From positions 1-19,440 of the forward strand of contig CAZQKI010000078.1 in NCBI GenBank assembly GCA_964592855.1: a stretch of 19,440 nt of DNA, written 5' to 3'. Under the pieces are notes generated by a model. The model did no database searches. It saw only the letters and a list, made by a program, of their open reading frames with translations, and was not told the origin of the DNA. Position numbers and translations under genes: made by a program. The stretch's first letter is position 1. Every line of letters begins with the position of its first letter. Positions 1 to 6,861 of this stretch are shown here, piece after piece. The DNA comes from JAAYLN01 sp964592855. Lineage in GTDB: Bacteria; Verrucomicrobiota; Kiritimatiellia; RFP12; JAAYLN01.

Positions 1-13
1 CGACAAAGATTGT

Positions 14-81
14 TCTCCTGCTCGATCCAACTGGCCCGGCGCAGCCGGGGCAGAGGCCCCACTGAACCCTGAACCCTGAAC
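14..81. repeat. 68-bp dispersed repeat, copy 1
   Basis: This stretch aligns without gaps to 13645-13712. I count 60 identical positions out of 68 by eye. It begins with a ctcgatccaact block, runs through a GC-rich middle with a ggggcagaggcc block, and ends in a short tandem of gaaccct units. It lies just upstream of the first operon and its partner lies after that operon's last gene, so the two copies bracket the first gene module in direct orientation. No coding capacity is apparent. It is probably a genome-wide intergenic repeat, but only two copies can be seen here. Confidence 0.85.
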
Positions 82-94
82 TCCAGTATTTCTT

Positions 95-124
95 TTGCAT
101 TCAGCCGGATAGTAATGATATATA
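95..124 (+). promoter_or_regulatory. Candidate sigma-70-type promoter of the first operon
   Basis: TTGCAT at 95-100 and TATATA at 119-124 are separated by 18 bases. A TATAGA at 121-126 is an alternative -10. The surrounding 85-135 stretch is clearly AT-rich in a GC-rich window, and it is the only such stretch upstream of the first gene. This would give a leader of about 65 bases before the ATG at 197. No palindromic operator was seen here. The assignment rests on consensus matching only. Confidence 0.4.
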
Positions 125-196
125 GATTTTTTCAGGGCGAGTGAAGACGCGGCTGTGGCCTGCACTTCGCGGATGATGCGGGAGTGAACGGAACCC

Positions 197-934
197 ATGA
201 GCGAAACGAATCGAAAACCCTTGGCGTTGGTGGTCGGCGGTAGCCGCGGGATCGGCCGTGCCATCGTCTGCCGGCTGGTGGAATCGGGCTTTGACATCGC
301 GTTCACCTATCGGGAGAACCACGCCGCGGCGGAGGAAGTGCAAGCCTGGGTGGAAGCGCACGGGAGTGCCTGCCGCCTGCTGGCATTCGACCTTGCGGAC
401 CGCGCGGCGACCCGCGCGGCGCTGGAGCCGCTGCTGCAGGCACGCTGTCCCGATGCCCTGGTGTTCAACGCCGGCATCGCACGCGACAACCTGGTCGCTT
501 TCATGCGCGACGACGAGTGGGATGAGGTCCTGCGCACCAACCTGGATGGCTTCTTCAATGTGGTCAAGCCGGTCATCTTCGAGATGCTCCGGCGGAAACA
601 GGGGCGAATCGTCGTCATCTCGTCCATTTCCGGCCAGCTGGGGCAGGCGGGACAGATGAATTACGCGGCGTCCAAGGCGGGGCTGATCGGTGCGGCGCGG
701 GCCCTGGCGCGGGAGGTCGGGCGCAAGAACATTTTCGTCAATGTCGTTTCCCCCGGTGTGATCGAGACGGAGATGACGAAGGATCTACCCCGGGAGCAGG
801 TGTTGCCGCTGATTCCGCTGCACCGGTTTGGAACGGCGGAGGAGGTGGCCTCGATCGTGAATTTTCTCTGTGCCGAACCGCACATGTACATCCATGGCCA
901 GGTCATCGGCGTTAACGGCGGCATGGCGGTATGA
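197..934 (+). CDS. fabG: 3-oxoacyl-ACP reductase (FabG-like SDR)
   Basis: A 245-residue classical short-chain dehydrogenase, the usual length for FabG. The nucleotide-binding motif GGSRGIG is at residues 14-20 and the NAG motif at 91-93. The catalytic tetrad is complete: Asn115, Ser143, Tyr156 and Lys160, with the same spacing as in E. coli FabG. The family reduces the beta-keto group of ACP-bound acyl chains with NAD(P)H in the cytosol, so here it is the likely ketoreductase for the chain-building enzymes downstream. The start is the first ATG. A GGAG at 181-184 lies rather far upstream, so initiation looks weak. It opens the operon and its stop overlaps the next start by four bases. Reduction of another carbonyl substrate remains possible, but the context favours an acyl-ACP. 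Confidence 0.9.
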   Translation: MSETNRKPLALVVGGSRGIGRAIVCRLVESGFDIAFTYRENHAAAEEVQAWVEAHGSACRLLAFDLADRAATRAALEPLLQARCPDALVFNAGIARDNLVAFMRDDEWDEVLRTNLDGFFNVVKPVIFEMLRRKQGRIVVISSISGQLGQAGQMNYAASKAGLIGAARALAREVGRKNIFVNVVSPGVIETEMTKDLPREQVLPLIPLHRFGTAEEVASIVNFLCAEPHMYIHGQVIGVNGGMAV

Positions 935-2442
935 ACGGAATCAACCGGAGCCGGTATGACGATTTGGTGGTTGGCGCCGGAACGGCGGGCCTGACGGCGG
1001 CGTTGCTGCTGGCCCGTTTCGGACGGTCGGTTCTGCTGATCGACCGGGCGGCGGCGCCGGGTGGCGGCCTGCGGCGGTTCAAGCGGGACGGCGTGTTCTT
1101 CGACACGGGGTTCCACTTCACGGGAAGCCTCCTCCCCGGCGAACTGTTCGATCACCTGCTGGTGCAATTGGGCGTGCGGGACGAGGTGTCGCCGGTGCCC
1201 TACAACACCTCCTGCGCCCACCGGTTCATCTTCCGGAAGCAGGGGGCGGAGGTCGATGTCCCGATCGGCGTTGAACAGGCATGCAGCCATTGGCAGTCGC
1301 TGTTCCCGAAGGAGGCGGATGCGATCGCCTGGTATTTTCAGGCGCTGGGGTCCGTGGCCGACCGCACGATGGGCATGCGCGTCGGGCAGCCCCTGACGAC
1401 GTTCGGGATGATCGACGAGGACTTCGTGTCGCTGCGCTCGGTCCTCGACAGCCGCTTCCACGACCCGGTTCTGAAGGGCGTGATCGGTGCGTTTTCGATG
1501 TGCTACGGCTCTCCGCCCGCCAGCGTCTCCTTTGCGGCGCACGCGCGGGTGGCGTACGGCATGCACCAGTCGGTCGGCGGTCTGGCGGGCGGCGGGGACG
1601 CGCTGGCGGCGGCGTTGGCGAAGGCGGCGGTCCGCGCAGGGGTGCAGATCTGCTGCGGGTGCGGTCTGGAGGCGTTCGACGGGGTCGAGTCGGGCCAGCC
1701 CCGGACGGCGGTGCTCTCCGGCGGGCGGTCCGTCGCGTTCGACCGCTGCCTGCTGACGATGGATCCGGCGCAGATTCTGGAGCTTCTGGCCCCGGTGCGG
1801 CCGTCTCCGGCATTTCGGGACCGCGTGCAAGCCTTCGAGCCGTCCATCGGCTTTTTCGTCGCGTACGGGGTGGTCGGCGGCAGCGCCCCGGTGCCGGGTT
1901 TCGCGCGGTCGATCTTCTCGGAGTTTCCCGACACGGATTTCGATGCGATCATGGACCCCCGTTCGCCGGGGGAGCGTCCGCTGGTGGTGATCGAGGTGCC
2001 GGGCGATGCCACCACCGGCACGCCGCCTTCGCTCTCGGCCCTGGAGTTGTCTTTCGCGCAGGATGTGCTACCATGGACAACCTCGCATATCGGACGCCGA
2101 CCGGAGGAATATGTCCGGTACAAGCGCCGGCGGTCGGATGCGATTCTCGCGCGGCTGGGACGGCTGGCCAAGTATGCGGATCGTGTCCGGTGGGTCGATA
2201 CGGCGTCCATGCTGACATTCAGGGATTACCTGAATTCACCGTGCGGCAGCGCGTACGGCATCATGCAGAAGGTCGGTCAGTACGGTTTGTTCGGCCGGTT
2301 GCCCGGGCGGAATCTCTACGCGGCCGGGCAGAGCGCGCTGCTGCCGGGGGTTTTGGGAGCCATGATGTCGGGCCTGTTCGTCGCCCGGCAGATGGTGGGC
2401 AAGGACGAGTTCGACAAGATCATTTACAACAAGGTGCCTTGA
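931..2442 (+). CDS. CrtI/phytoene-desaturase-like FAD-dependent oxidoreductase
   Basis: A 503-residue flavoprotein of the amine-oxidase/phytoene-desaturase superfamily. The N-terminal dinucleotide-binding fold shows GAGTAG at residues 15-20, with an acidic residue (Asp38) at the end of the second strand and a following PGGG. The C-terminus has the family's FAD-binding signature, an AAGQ...PGVLGAMMSG block at about residues 465-485. Relatives desaturate, isomerise or saturate polyene chains such as carotenoids. With no carotenoid genes nearby, I infer that it acts on the acyl chain made by this locus, as a desaturase, double-bond isomerase or saturase. The ATG overlaps the reductase stop as ATGA, so the two are probably translationally coupled. 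The exact reaction cannot be read from the sequence. Confidence 0.8.
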   Translation: MNGINRSRYDDLVVGAGTAGLTAALLLARFGRSVLLIDRAAAPGGGLRRFKRDGVFFDTGFHFTGSLLPGELFDHLLVQLGVRDEVSPVPYNTSCAHRFIFRKQGAEVDVPIGVEQACSHWQSLFPKEADAIAWYFQALGSVADRTMGMRVGQPLTTFGMIDEDFVSLRSVLDSRFHDPVLKGVIGAFSMCYGSPPASVSFAAHARVAYGMHQSVGGLAGGGDALAAALAKAAVRAGVQICCGCGLEAFDGVESGQPRTAVLSGGRSVAFDRCLLTMDPAQILELLAPVRPSPAFRDRVQAFEPSIGFFVAYGVVGGSAPVPGFARSIFSEFPDTDFDAIMDPRSPGERPLVVIEVPGDATTGTPPSLSALELSFAQDVLPWTTSHIGRRPEEYVRYKRRRSDAILARLGRLAKYADRVRWVDTASMLTFRDYLNSPCGSAYGIMQKVGQYGLFGRLPGRNLYAAGQSALLPGVLGAMMSGLFVARQMVGKDEFDKIIYNKVP

Positions 2443-2449
2443 CAGACAG

Positions 2450-3673
2450 ATGAAACGGGTGGTCATTACCGGAATGGGCGTTGTCTCGCCGCTCGGCGGA
2501 AACGTGGACGAGCAGGCGGCCGCATTGGATGCGGGGCGTCACGGCATTCGCCGCATGCCCGAGTGGGACGTCTATCAAGGGCTGCGCAGCCGGATCGCGG
2601 CGCCTGCCGAATTGAAGAACGAACGTGCGATTCCGCGGCAGGCCCGGCGCTCCATGGGCCGCATGAGCCTCTTTGCGGCGCAGGCCGCCCTGGAGGCCCT
2701 GCTGGACGCCCGCTGCGAGGCGGGAACGTTCGGGGGCGGGCGCGTGGGGTGCGTGGCGGGGTCGACGACGGCCAGCACCATCACGCTGAACCAGGTGTTC
2801 GAGACGATGCTGCCCAACCGCGATTTCTCGCAGTTGCAGGCCATGCAGTTTTTCCAGTGCCTGTCCCATACGGTGGCCATGAACCTGGCGCAGTACCTGG
2901 GGCTGCAGGGCATTCTGCTCTCGACGAACGCCGCCTGCGCCTCGGGGTTGCAGGCGATCGGGACGGCCTTCGATCTGATCCGGTCGGGACGGCAGGATGC
3001 CGTCTTCTGCGGCGGTGCGGAGGAGTTGCATCCCACGGTGACGGGGTCGTTCGACATGTTGATGGCCGCCTCGACGGGGTACAATGATCGCCCCGACGAA
3101 GCCTCGCGGCCGTTCGACGCGGCGCGCGACGGCCTGGTCTGCGGCGAAGGCGCGGGAATCCTGCTGATCGAGGAACGCGAACGGGCCCTGCGGCGCGGCG
3201 CGCCGATCCATGCGGAGATCCTGGGGTTCCACACCTGCAGCGGCGGCGCGCACATCAGCGAGTCGAACCGGAACGAGATCGCGCGCTGCATGCGTACCGC
3301 GATGGAGGATGCGGGGTGTGCGCCGGGAGACGTGGAGTACGTCAGCGCACACGCCACGGCGACGCTCCAAGGCGACGAAGAGGAGGCGGCGGCCATCCGT
3401 GCCGTGCTGGGAGACCGCGTGCCGGTGAGCAGCCTCAAGGGGAACCTGGGACATACGCTGGGCGCCTCCGGCGCCATCGAGATGATTGCCACGATCCGGG
3501 GATTGAAGCACGGGCGGCTGTATCCGACCCGGAATCTGGACCACGTGGCGGAGACGTGCAGCGGCATCCGGCATGTCACGGCCCTGGAGCCGTCGTCGGC
3601 CCGCTGCTTCATGAAGAACAGTTTCGCCTTCGGCGGAATCAACGCTTCGCTGGTGTGCCGACAGGTTGTTTGA
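2450..3673 (+). CDS. Beta-ketoacyl-ACP synthase (FabF-like, active)
   Basis: A 407-residue ketosynthase of the KAS I/II family, full length. All catalytic residues are visible: nucleophile Cys163 in NAACASG, His301 in SAHATAT, Lys330 and His335 in SSLKGNLGHTLGASG, plus the C-terminal FGGINAS glycine motif. These enzymes carry out decarboxylative condensation of malonyl-ACP onto an acyl chain. It follows the flavoprotein by seven bases and directly precedes an ACP, its likely partner. It is one of three KS genes in the window with an intact active-site Cys and, unlike the other two, has no chain-length-factor partner. It may therefore load or begin the chain, or extend it alone. Which step it performs cannot be told from sequence. 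Confidence 0.93.
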   Translation: MKRVVITGMGVVSPLGGNVDEQAAALDAGRHGIRRMPEWDVYQGLRSRIAAPAELKNERAIPRQARRSMGRMSLFAAQAALEALLDARCEAGTFGGGRVGCVAGSTTASTITLNQVFETMLPNRDFSQLQAMQFFQCLSHTVAMNLAQYLGLQGILLSTNAACASGLQAIGTAFDLIRSGRQDAVFCGGAEELHPTVTGSFDMLMAASTGYNDRPDEASRPFDAARDGLVCGEGAGILLIEERERALRRGAPIHAEILGFHTCSGGAHISESNRNEIARCMRTAMEDAGCAPGDVEYVSAHATATLQGDEEEAAAIRAVLGDRVPVSSLKGNLGHTLGASGAIEMIATIRGLKHGRLYPTRNLDHVAETCSGIRHVTALEPSSARCFMKNSFAFGGINASLVCRQVV

Positions 3674-3677
3674 GGAG
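3672..3677 (+). promoter_or_regulatory. Ribosome binding site fixing the ACP start at 3683
   Basis: GAGGAG ends five bases before the ATG at 3683. An in-frame GTG at 3677 overlaps this Shine-Dalgarno sequence and is therefore an unlikely start. Confidence 0.7.
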
Positions 3678-3682
3678 TGCGC

Positions 3683-3940
3683 ATGACAAAAGCAGAAATC
3701 GTGTCGATCACCAATGATGTTTTCGCCGAATCCTTCGAGATCGAGCCGGAACGCCTGGTTCCGGAAGCCCAGATCTTTCAGGACCTGGGGCTGGACAGCC
3801 TCGATACCGTCGATCTGGTGGTGGCGCTTCAAAAGCGCTTTTCCGTGCAGATTCGCGACGACGCGCGCATTCGCGGCATCCGCACGCTGGCCGATGTCTA
3901 CGCCTTCATCGAGACGATTCGGAAAGAGAAGGGCGATTGA
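3683..3940 (+). CDS. Acyl carrier protein (first of three)
   Basis: An 85-residue acidic helical protein with the carrier signature DLGLDSLDTVDLV. Ser39 is the expected 4'-phosphopantetheine attachment site. Length and motif fit type II ACPs. It would carry the growing chain between the ketosynthase, reductase and dehydratase of this operon. The start was chosen at ATG 3683 because a strong GAGGAG lies five bases upstream. It sits between the first ketosynthase and an acyltransferase, so these are its likely partners. No phosphopantetheinyl transferase is seen in the window, so activation must come from elsewhere in the genome. Confidence 0.93.
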   Translation: MTKAEIVSITNDVFAESFEIEPERLVPEAQIFQDLGLDSLDTVDLVVALQKRFSVQIRDDARIRGIRTLADVYAFIETIRKEKGD

Positions 3941-3954
3941 GCAGAGGCCTCGCC

Positions 3955-4686
3955 ATGGGCTACGCGTTCATCTTCTATCCGCTGCTGGTGCTCTACACCG
4001 CGGCGGCGATCCTCCTCCTGTCGTCCGTGATGGCGGTCGGCGCGCCTTTTCTCCCGCACCAGGAGCGGATGCGCCGGTTCAGAAGGATGATCGCCTGGTA
4101 TGGATACGGTGTGATTCGCGGCTTGGCGCGTCCGGTCGTCCGCATCGTCTACGAGTCCCCTGCGCGCGTGCCGCAGGGCGCGAAGATTTTCGTTTCGAAC
4201 CATGTCTCGTCGTCGGATCCGTTTCTCATGGCCTTGCTGCCGGAAGCGGCGGTGCAGGTCGTGAACCAGTGGCCGTTCAAATTGCCGGTCTGGGGCGTCT
4301 TCGCCCGCTGGGCCGGCTATTTGAACATCCGGGCGATGACGCCGGAGGCGTTCCAGGAAAAGGCCAGGCGCCTGCTGGCCGAGGGCATCTCGATCGTGGC
4401 GTTTCCCGAAGGGACGCGTGCGGGGGACCGGCCCATGGGGCCCTTTCACGGAACGATGTTCCGTCTGGCGCTGGCCGCGCGCGCGACATTGGTGCCGATG
4501 TGCATCACCGGCAACGCCCGTTCGCCGGCGCGGGGGGCGCTGCTGGTGGAACCCGCGACCATCCATGTCAGTTGCCTGCCCGAAATGCGCTGGGAGAGTT
4601 TCCAGGACAAGTCTCCCTTTCAGTTGAAAAATCACGTCCGCCGATTGATCCAGAACGAGGTGGATCGCCTGAGTGCGCTGCCATGA
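3955..4686 (+). CDS. PlsC-like lysophospholipid acyltransferase (LPLAT)
   Basis: A 243-residue acyltransferase of the glycerol-phosphate acyltransferase family. The catalytic HX4D motif is His83/Asp88 in SNHVSSSDPF and the second substrate motif FPEGTR is at residues 150-155. A hydrophobic segment at about residues 5-30 should anchor it in the inner membrane. Relatives move an acyl group from ACP or CoA to a lysolipid, and single-domain versions are common in aryl-polyene-type clusters. Here it may esterify the product to a lipid head group. I chose ATG 3955, which has AGAGG seven bases upstream. A TTG at 3937 overlapping the ACP stop is an alternative that adds six residues. The end overlaps the next gene by four bases. 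Confidence 0.88.
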   Translation: MGYAFIFYPLLVLYTAAAILLLSSVMAVGAPFLPHQERMRRFRRMIAWYGYGVIRGLARPVVRIVYESPARVPQGAKIFVSNHVSSSDPFLMALLPEAAVQVVNQWPFKLPVWGVFARWAGYLNIRAMTPEAFQEKARRLLAEGISIVAFPEGTRAGDRPMGPFHGTMFRLALAARATLVPMCITGNARSPARGALLVEPATIHVSCLPEMRWESFQDKSPFQLKNHVRRLIQNEVDRLSALP

Positions 4687-6014
4687 ACCCGTTACGCCGT
4701 AACTTCCGTCTGGCCTTCTCCGCGCCCGAACTGCTCCGGGATGCGCAGGAGCGGCTGTTGGCCGGACATCTGCGCCAGTGTCACCGGTCCCCCTTCTACC
4801 GCCGGCTCCTGGCGGGGACGGTCTCGCCGTCGCTCAAACGTTTTCCGATCGAGGCCCTGCAGCAACTGCCGTTCACGGACAAGGCGGACCTGGAGGCGCG
4901 CAACGACGACTTCCTGGCGGTGCCGCGCGCCTGCATCCGGGACATGGTGCAGTCCTCCGGCACCACCGGGCAGCCGACGCGGATGCTGTATACGGCGCGG
5001 GACCTCGAACGCCTGGCCTACAACGAAGCCGTCTGCTTCAAGGGGTGCGGCATGGGGCGCGGCGACCGGGTGCTGCTGACCTGCACGCTGGACCGGTGCT
5101 TTGTCGCGGGGTATGCCTATTGCCTCGGGGCGCAGGCCGTCGGCGCCGCCAGCGTCCGCAGCGGGCTCAACCTGGTCGAGGGGCATGCGGCGGTCCTGTC
5201 GCAGCTGCGCCCCACGTTTCTGGTGGGCGTTCCCGGCTTTCTGCGCAAGCTGGGACGGCATCTGCACGCTTCGGGACGTCCGCCGCAGGACATCAAGGGG
5301 CTGATCTGCATCGGGGAGCCGCTCCGCGAGGCGTCGCTGCAGGCGACCGCCCTGGCCGCCGAACTGGAGCGCCTTTGGGGCGCCCCCGCCTTTTCGACCT
5401 ACTCCTCCTCCGAGATCGTCACGTCGTTCTGCGAATGCCCGGCGCAGTGCGGCGGTCATGCCGCGCCCGACCTGGGCATCCTGGAGGTCGTGGATGAAAA
5501 GGGGCGGAGTCTCCCCGCGGGGGAGGTGGGCGAGATCGTCGTCACACCGCTGGGGGTGGAGGGGATGCCGCTGCTCCGCTTCCGCACCGGTGACATCGGC
5601 TATCGCCTGGAGGGCGCCTGCGCCTGCAGACGTCACAGCCCGCGCCTCAGCCCCATTCTCGGCCGGCGGGCGCAGATGCTGAAGGTCCGCGGCACCACCT
5701 TCTATCCGGCGACGGTTTTCGAGGTCCTGAACGGCGTTCCCGAAGTGAGCGAATATTGCATGGAGGTCGAGAGCGAAGGCCTGTCGGACCGGGTCCGCGT
5801 GCATGTGTCGCTCAGCCCGGACACGGCGGAACTGAAGCAGAAGATCGCGGATCTGCTCCAGGCGCGGCTGCGCGTCCGCCCGGAGGTCTGCACCGCGGGC
5901 GAGGAGGAGATCCGCCGGCGCGTGTATCTCCCCCTTTCGCGCAAGCCCGTAAGGTTCATCGATCTGCGCAAGCTCCCGGCACCGCCGGCGGCGGAGGCCT
6001 CGGCATGCACGTGA
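4683..6014 (+). CDS. PaaK-like AMP-dependent acyl ligase
   Basis: A 443-residue adenylate-forming enzyme of the phenylacetate-CoA ligase type. It shows the phosphate-binding loop SSGTTGQPT at residues 91-99, YSSSE at 240-244, RTGD at 301-304, and a C-terminal hinge/lid block with ILGRRAQMLKVRG at about 325-337. Clustered cysteines (250, 252, 256, 313, 315) suggest a metal site, as in some PaaK relatives. The family activates an aryl or acyl acid as its adenylate and passes it to CoA or an ACP thiol. In this setting it probably loads the starter acid or recaptures a free acid onto an ACP. The ATG overlaps the upstream stop. Substrate identity, aromatic or aliphatic, is not readable, and no aromatic ammonia-lyase is present in the window. 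Confidence 0.85.
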   Translation: MNPLRRNFRLAFSAPELLRDAQERLLAGHLRQCHRSPFYRRLLAGTVSPSLKRFPIEALQQLPFTDKADLEARNDDFLAVPRACIRDMVQSSGTTGQPTRMLYTARDLERLAYNEAVCFKGCGMGRGDRVLLTCTLDRCFVAGYAYCLGAQAVGAASVRSGLNLVEGHAAVLSQLRPTFLVGVPGFLRKLGRHLHASGRPPQDIKGLICIGEPLREASLQATALAAELERLWGAPAFSTYSSSEIVTSFCECPAQCGGHAAPDLGILEVVDEKGRSLPAGEVGEIVVTPLGVEGMPLLRFRTGDIGYRLEGACACRRHSPRLSPILGRRAQMLKVRGTTFYPATVFEVLNGVPEVSEYCMEVESEGLSDRVRVHVSLSPDTAELKQKIADLLQARLRVRPEVCTAGEEEIRRRVYLPLSRKPVRFIDLRKLPAPPAAEASACT

Positions 6015-6376
6015 TCCAGATCGGCGGGAGCCCGGGCGGAGGCGAAGCGCGCGTCCGCTTCGACGCCCGGGACCCCGTGTTTAAAGGCCATTTTCCGCAA
6101 ACCCCCATCTTGCCGGGCGTCGTGCTGATCGATGCGGCGGTGGAACTGGTTGCCCGGGTTCTGGAGCGTCCGCTCCAACTGGAGCGGCTGGCGTCGGTCA
6201 AGTTCTGCAGCGCGGTTGCGCCGGACGAGGCGATCACCTTCACCTTCACGGCCGTGCCCGAAGCCGGCGATGCCGGGCGGGTCAAGGTCAACGGACGATG
6301 GTTTCGCGAGACCGGGAAGATCGCCGAACTGGTTTTCACGGCAACGCCGCCCGCAGTCGAAAGGGATCGGTCATGA
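6005..6376 (+). CDS. FabA/FabZ-type 3-hydroxyacyl-ACP dehydratase (hotdog)
   Basis: A 123-residue single hotdog-fold protein. The active-site helix region reads FKGHFP...LPGVVLIDAA. His29 is the catalytic histidine, and the acidic partner is Asp43 where FabZ enzymes usually carry Glu. Asp is the FabA-type choice. The family dehydrates 3-hydroxyacyl-ACP to the trans-2-enoyl form, the step needed to build conjugated double bonds. It is shorter than typical FabZ (about 150 residues) and resembles the small dehydratases of aryl-polyene clusters. It overlaps the preceding ligase gene by ten bases and the following thioesterase by four, so it belongs to the same transcript. FabA-like isomerase activity cannot be excluded. 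Confidence 0.85.
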   Translation: MHVIQIGGSPGGGEARVRFDARDPVFKGHFPQTPILPGVVLIDAAVELVARVLERPLQLERLASVKFCSAVAPDEAITFTFTAVPEAGDAGRVKVNGRWFRETGKIAELVFTATPPAVERDRS

Positions 6377-6861
6377 GCCGTCGGCGAATCCAGCACCTGT
6401 CGTTTCCCGATGATCCGGCCTATCCGCCGTTGCAGGCCTCCGTCACGCACCGGGTCGGCTTTTCGGAGGTCGATCCGATGGGCATCGTCTGGTTTGGCCG
6501 GTACACGGTGTTCTTCGACGAGGCTTCGGCGGAACTCCGCCGGGGCTGCGGCCTGTCCCATGCGGATTTTTACGAGGCGGGCATTCAGCCGCCGGTGATT
6601 TCGTACGAGATCGAGTACCTGCATCCTTCCCGGCTGGACGAACAGCTCACGATCACCGCACGCCTGCATGGCACCGAGGCCGCCCGCTTGAACATGACCT
6701 ACCAGGTTATTGGACCGGAAGGCGAACTGCGTGCGGTCGCCCGGACGGTTCAGGTGTTCATGGATCTCGCCAGCGGGGCCGTCTGCTTCGCCGCCCCCCG
6801 GCTCTGGGAGGATTGTCTGGCACGCTGGCGCCGGGGGGATTTCGCATGCCTGCAAGGCTGA
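6373..6861 (+). CDS. 4HBT/YbgC-type acyl thioesterase
   Basis: A 162-residue hotdog thioesterase of the 4-hydroxybenzoyl-CoA thioesterase type. The diagnostic block VDPMGIVWFGRY spans about residues 33-44, with Asp34 in the position of the catalytic aspartate, followed by FFDEA. Members hydrolyse acyl-CoA or acyl-ACP thioesters. Aryl-polyene clusters contain a comparable thioesterase that either releases the chain or clears stalled carriers. Start ATG 6373 overlaps the dehydratase stop as ATGA. An in-frame upstream start at 6298 would need a 79-base overlap and adds a segment with no family resemblance. Whether it is the main release enzyme or an editing enzyme is unknown, since a condensation-like enzyme also exists at the end of the second operon. 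Confidence 0.87.
   Translation: MSRRRIQHLSFPDDPAYPPLQASVTHRVGFSEVDPMGIVWFGRYTVFFDEASAELRRGCGLSHADFYEAGIQPPVISYEIEYLHPSRLDEQLTITARLHGTEAARLNMTYQVIGPEGELRAVARTVQVFMDLASGAVCFAAPRLWEDCLARWRRGDFACLQG

Noticed and set aside
661..1830. Long minus-strand open frame of 389 codons opposite the reductase and flavoprotein genes
   Set aside because: Arg/Pro/His-rich composition with no family motif, fully antisense to two well-supported genes; a high-GC shadow frame.
3714..4682. N-terminal extension of the AMP ligase frame upstream of ATG 4683
   Set aside because: The extension overlaps the ACP and LPLAT genes out of frame and has chance composition; the ligase fold starts properly at 4683.
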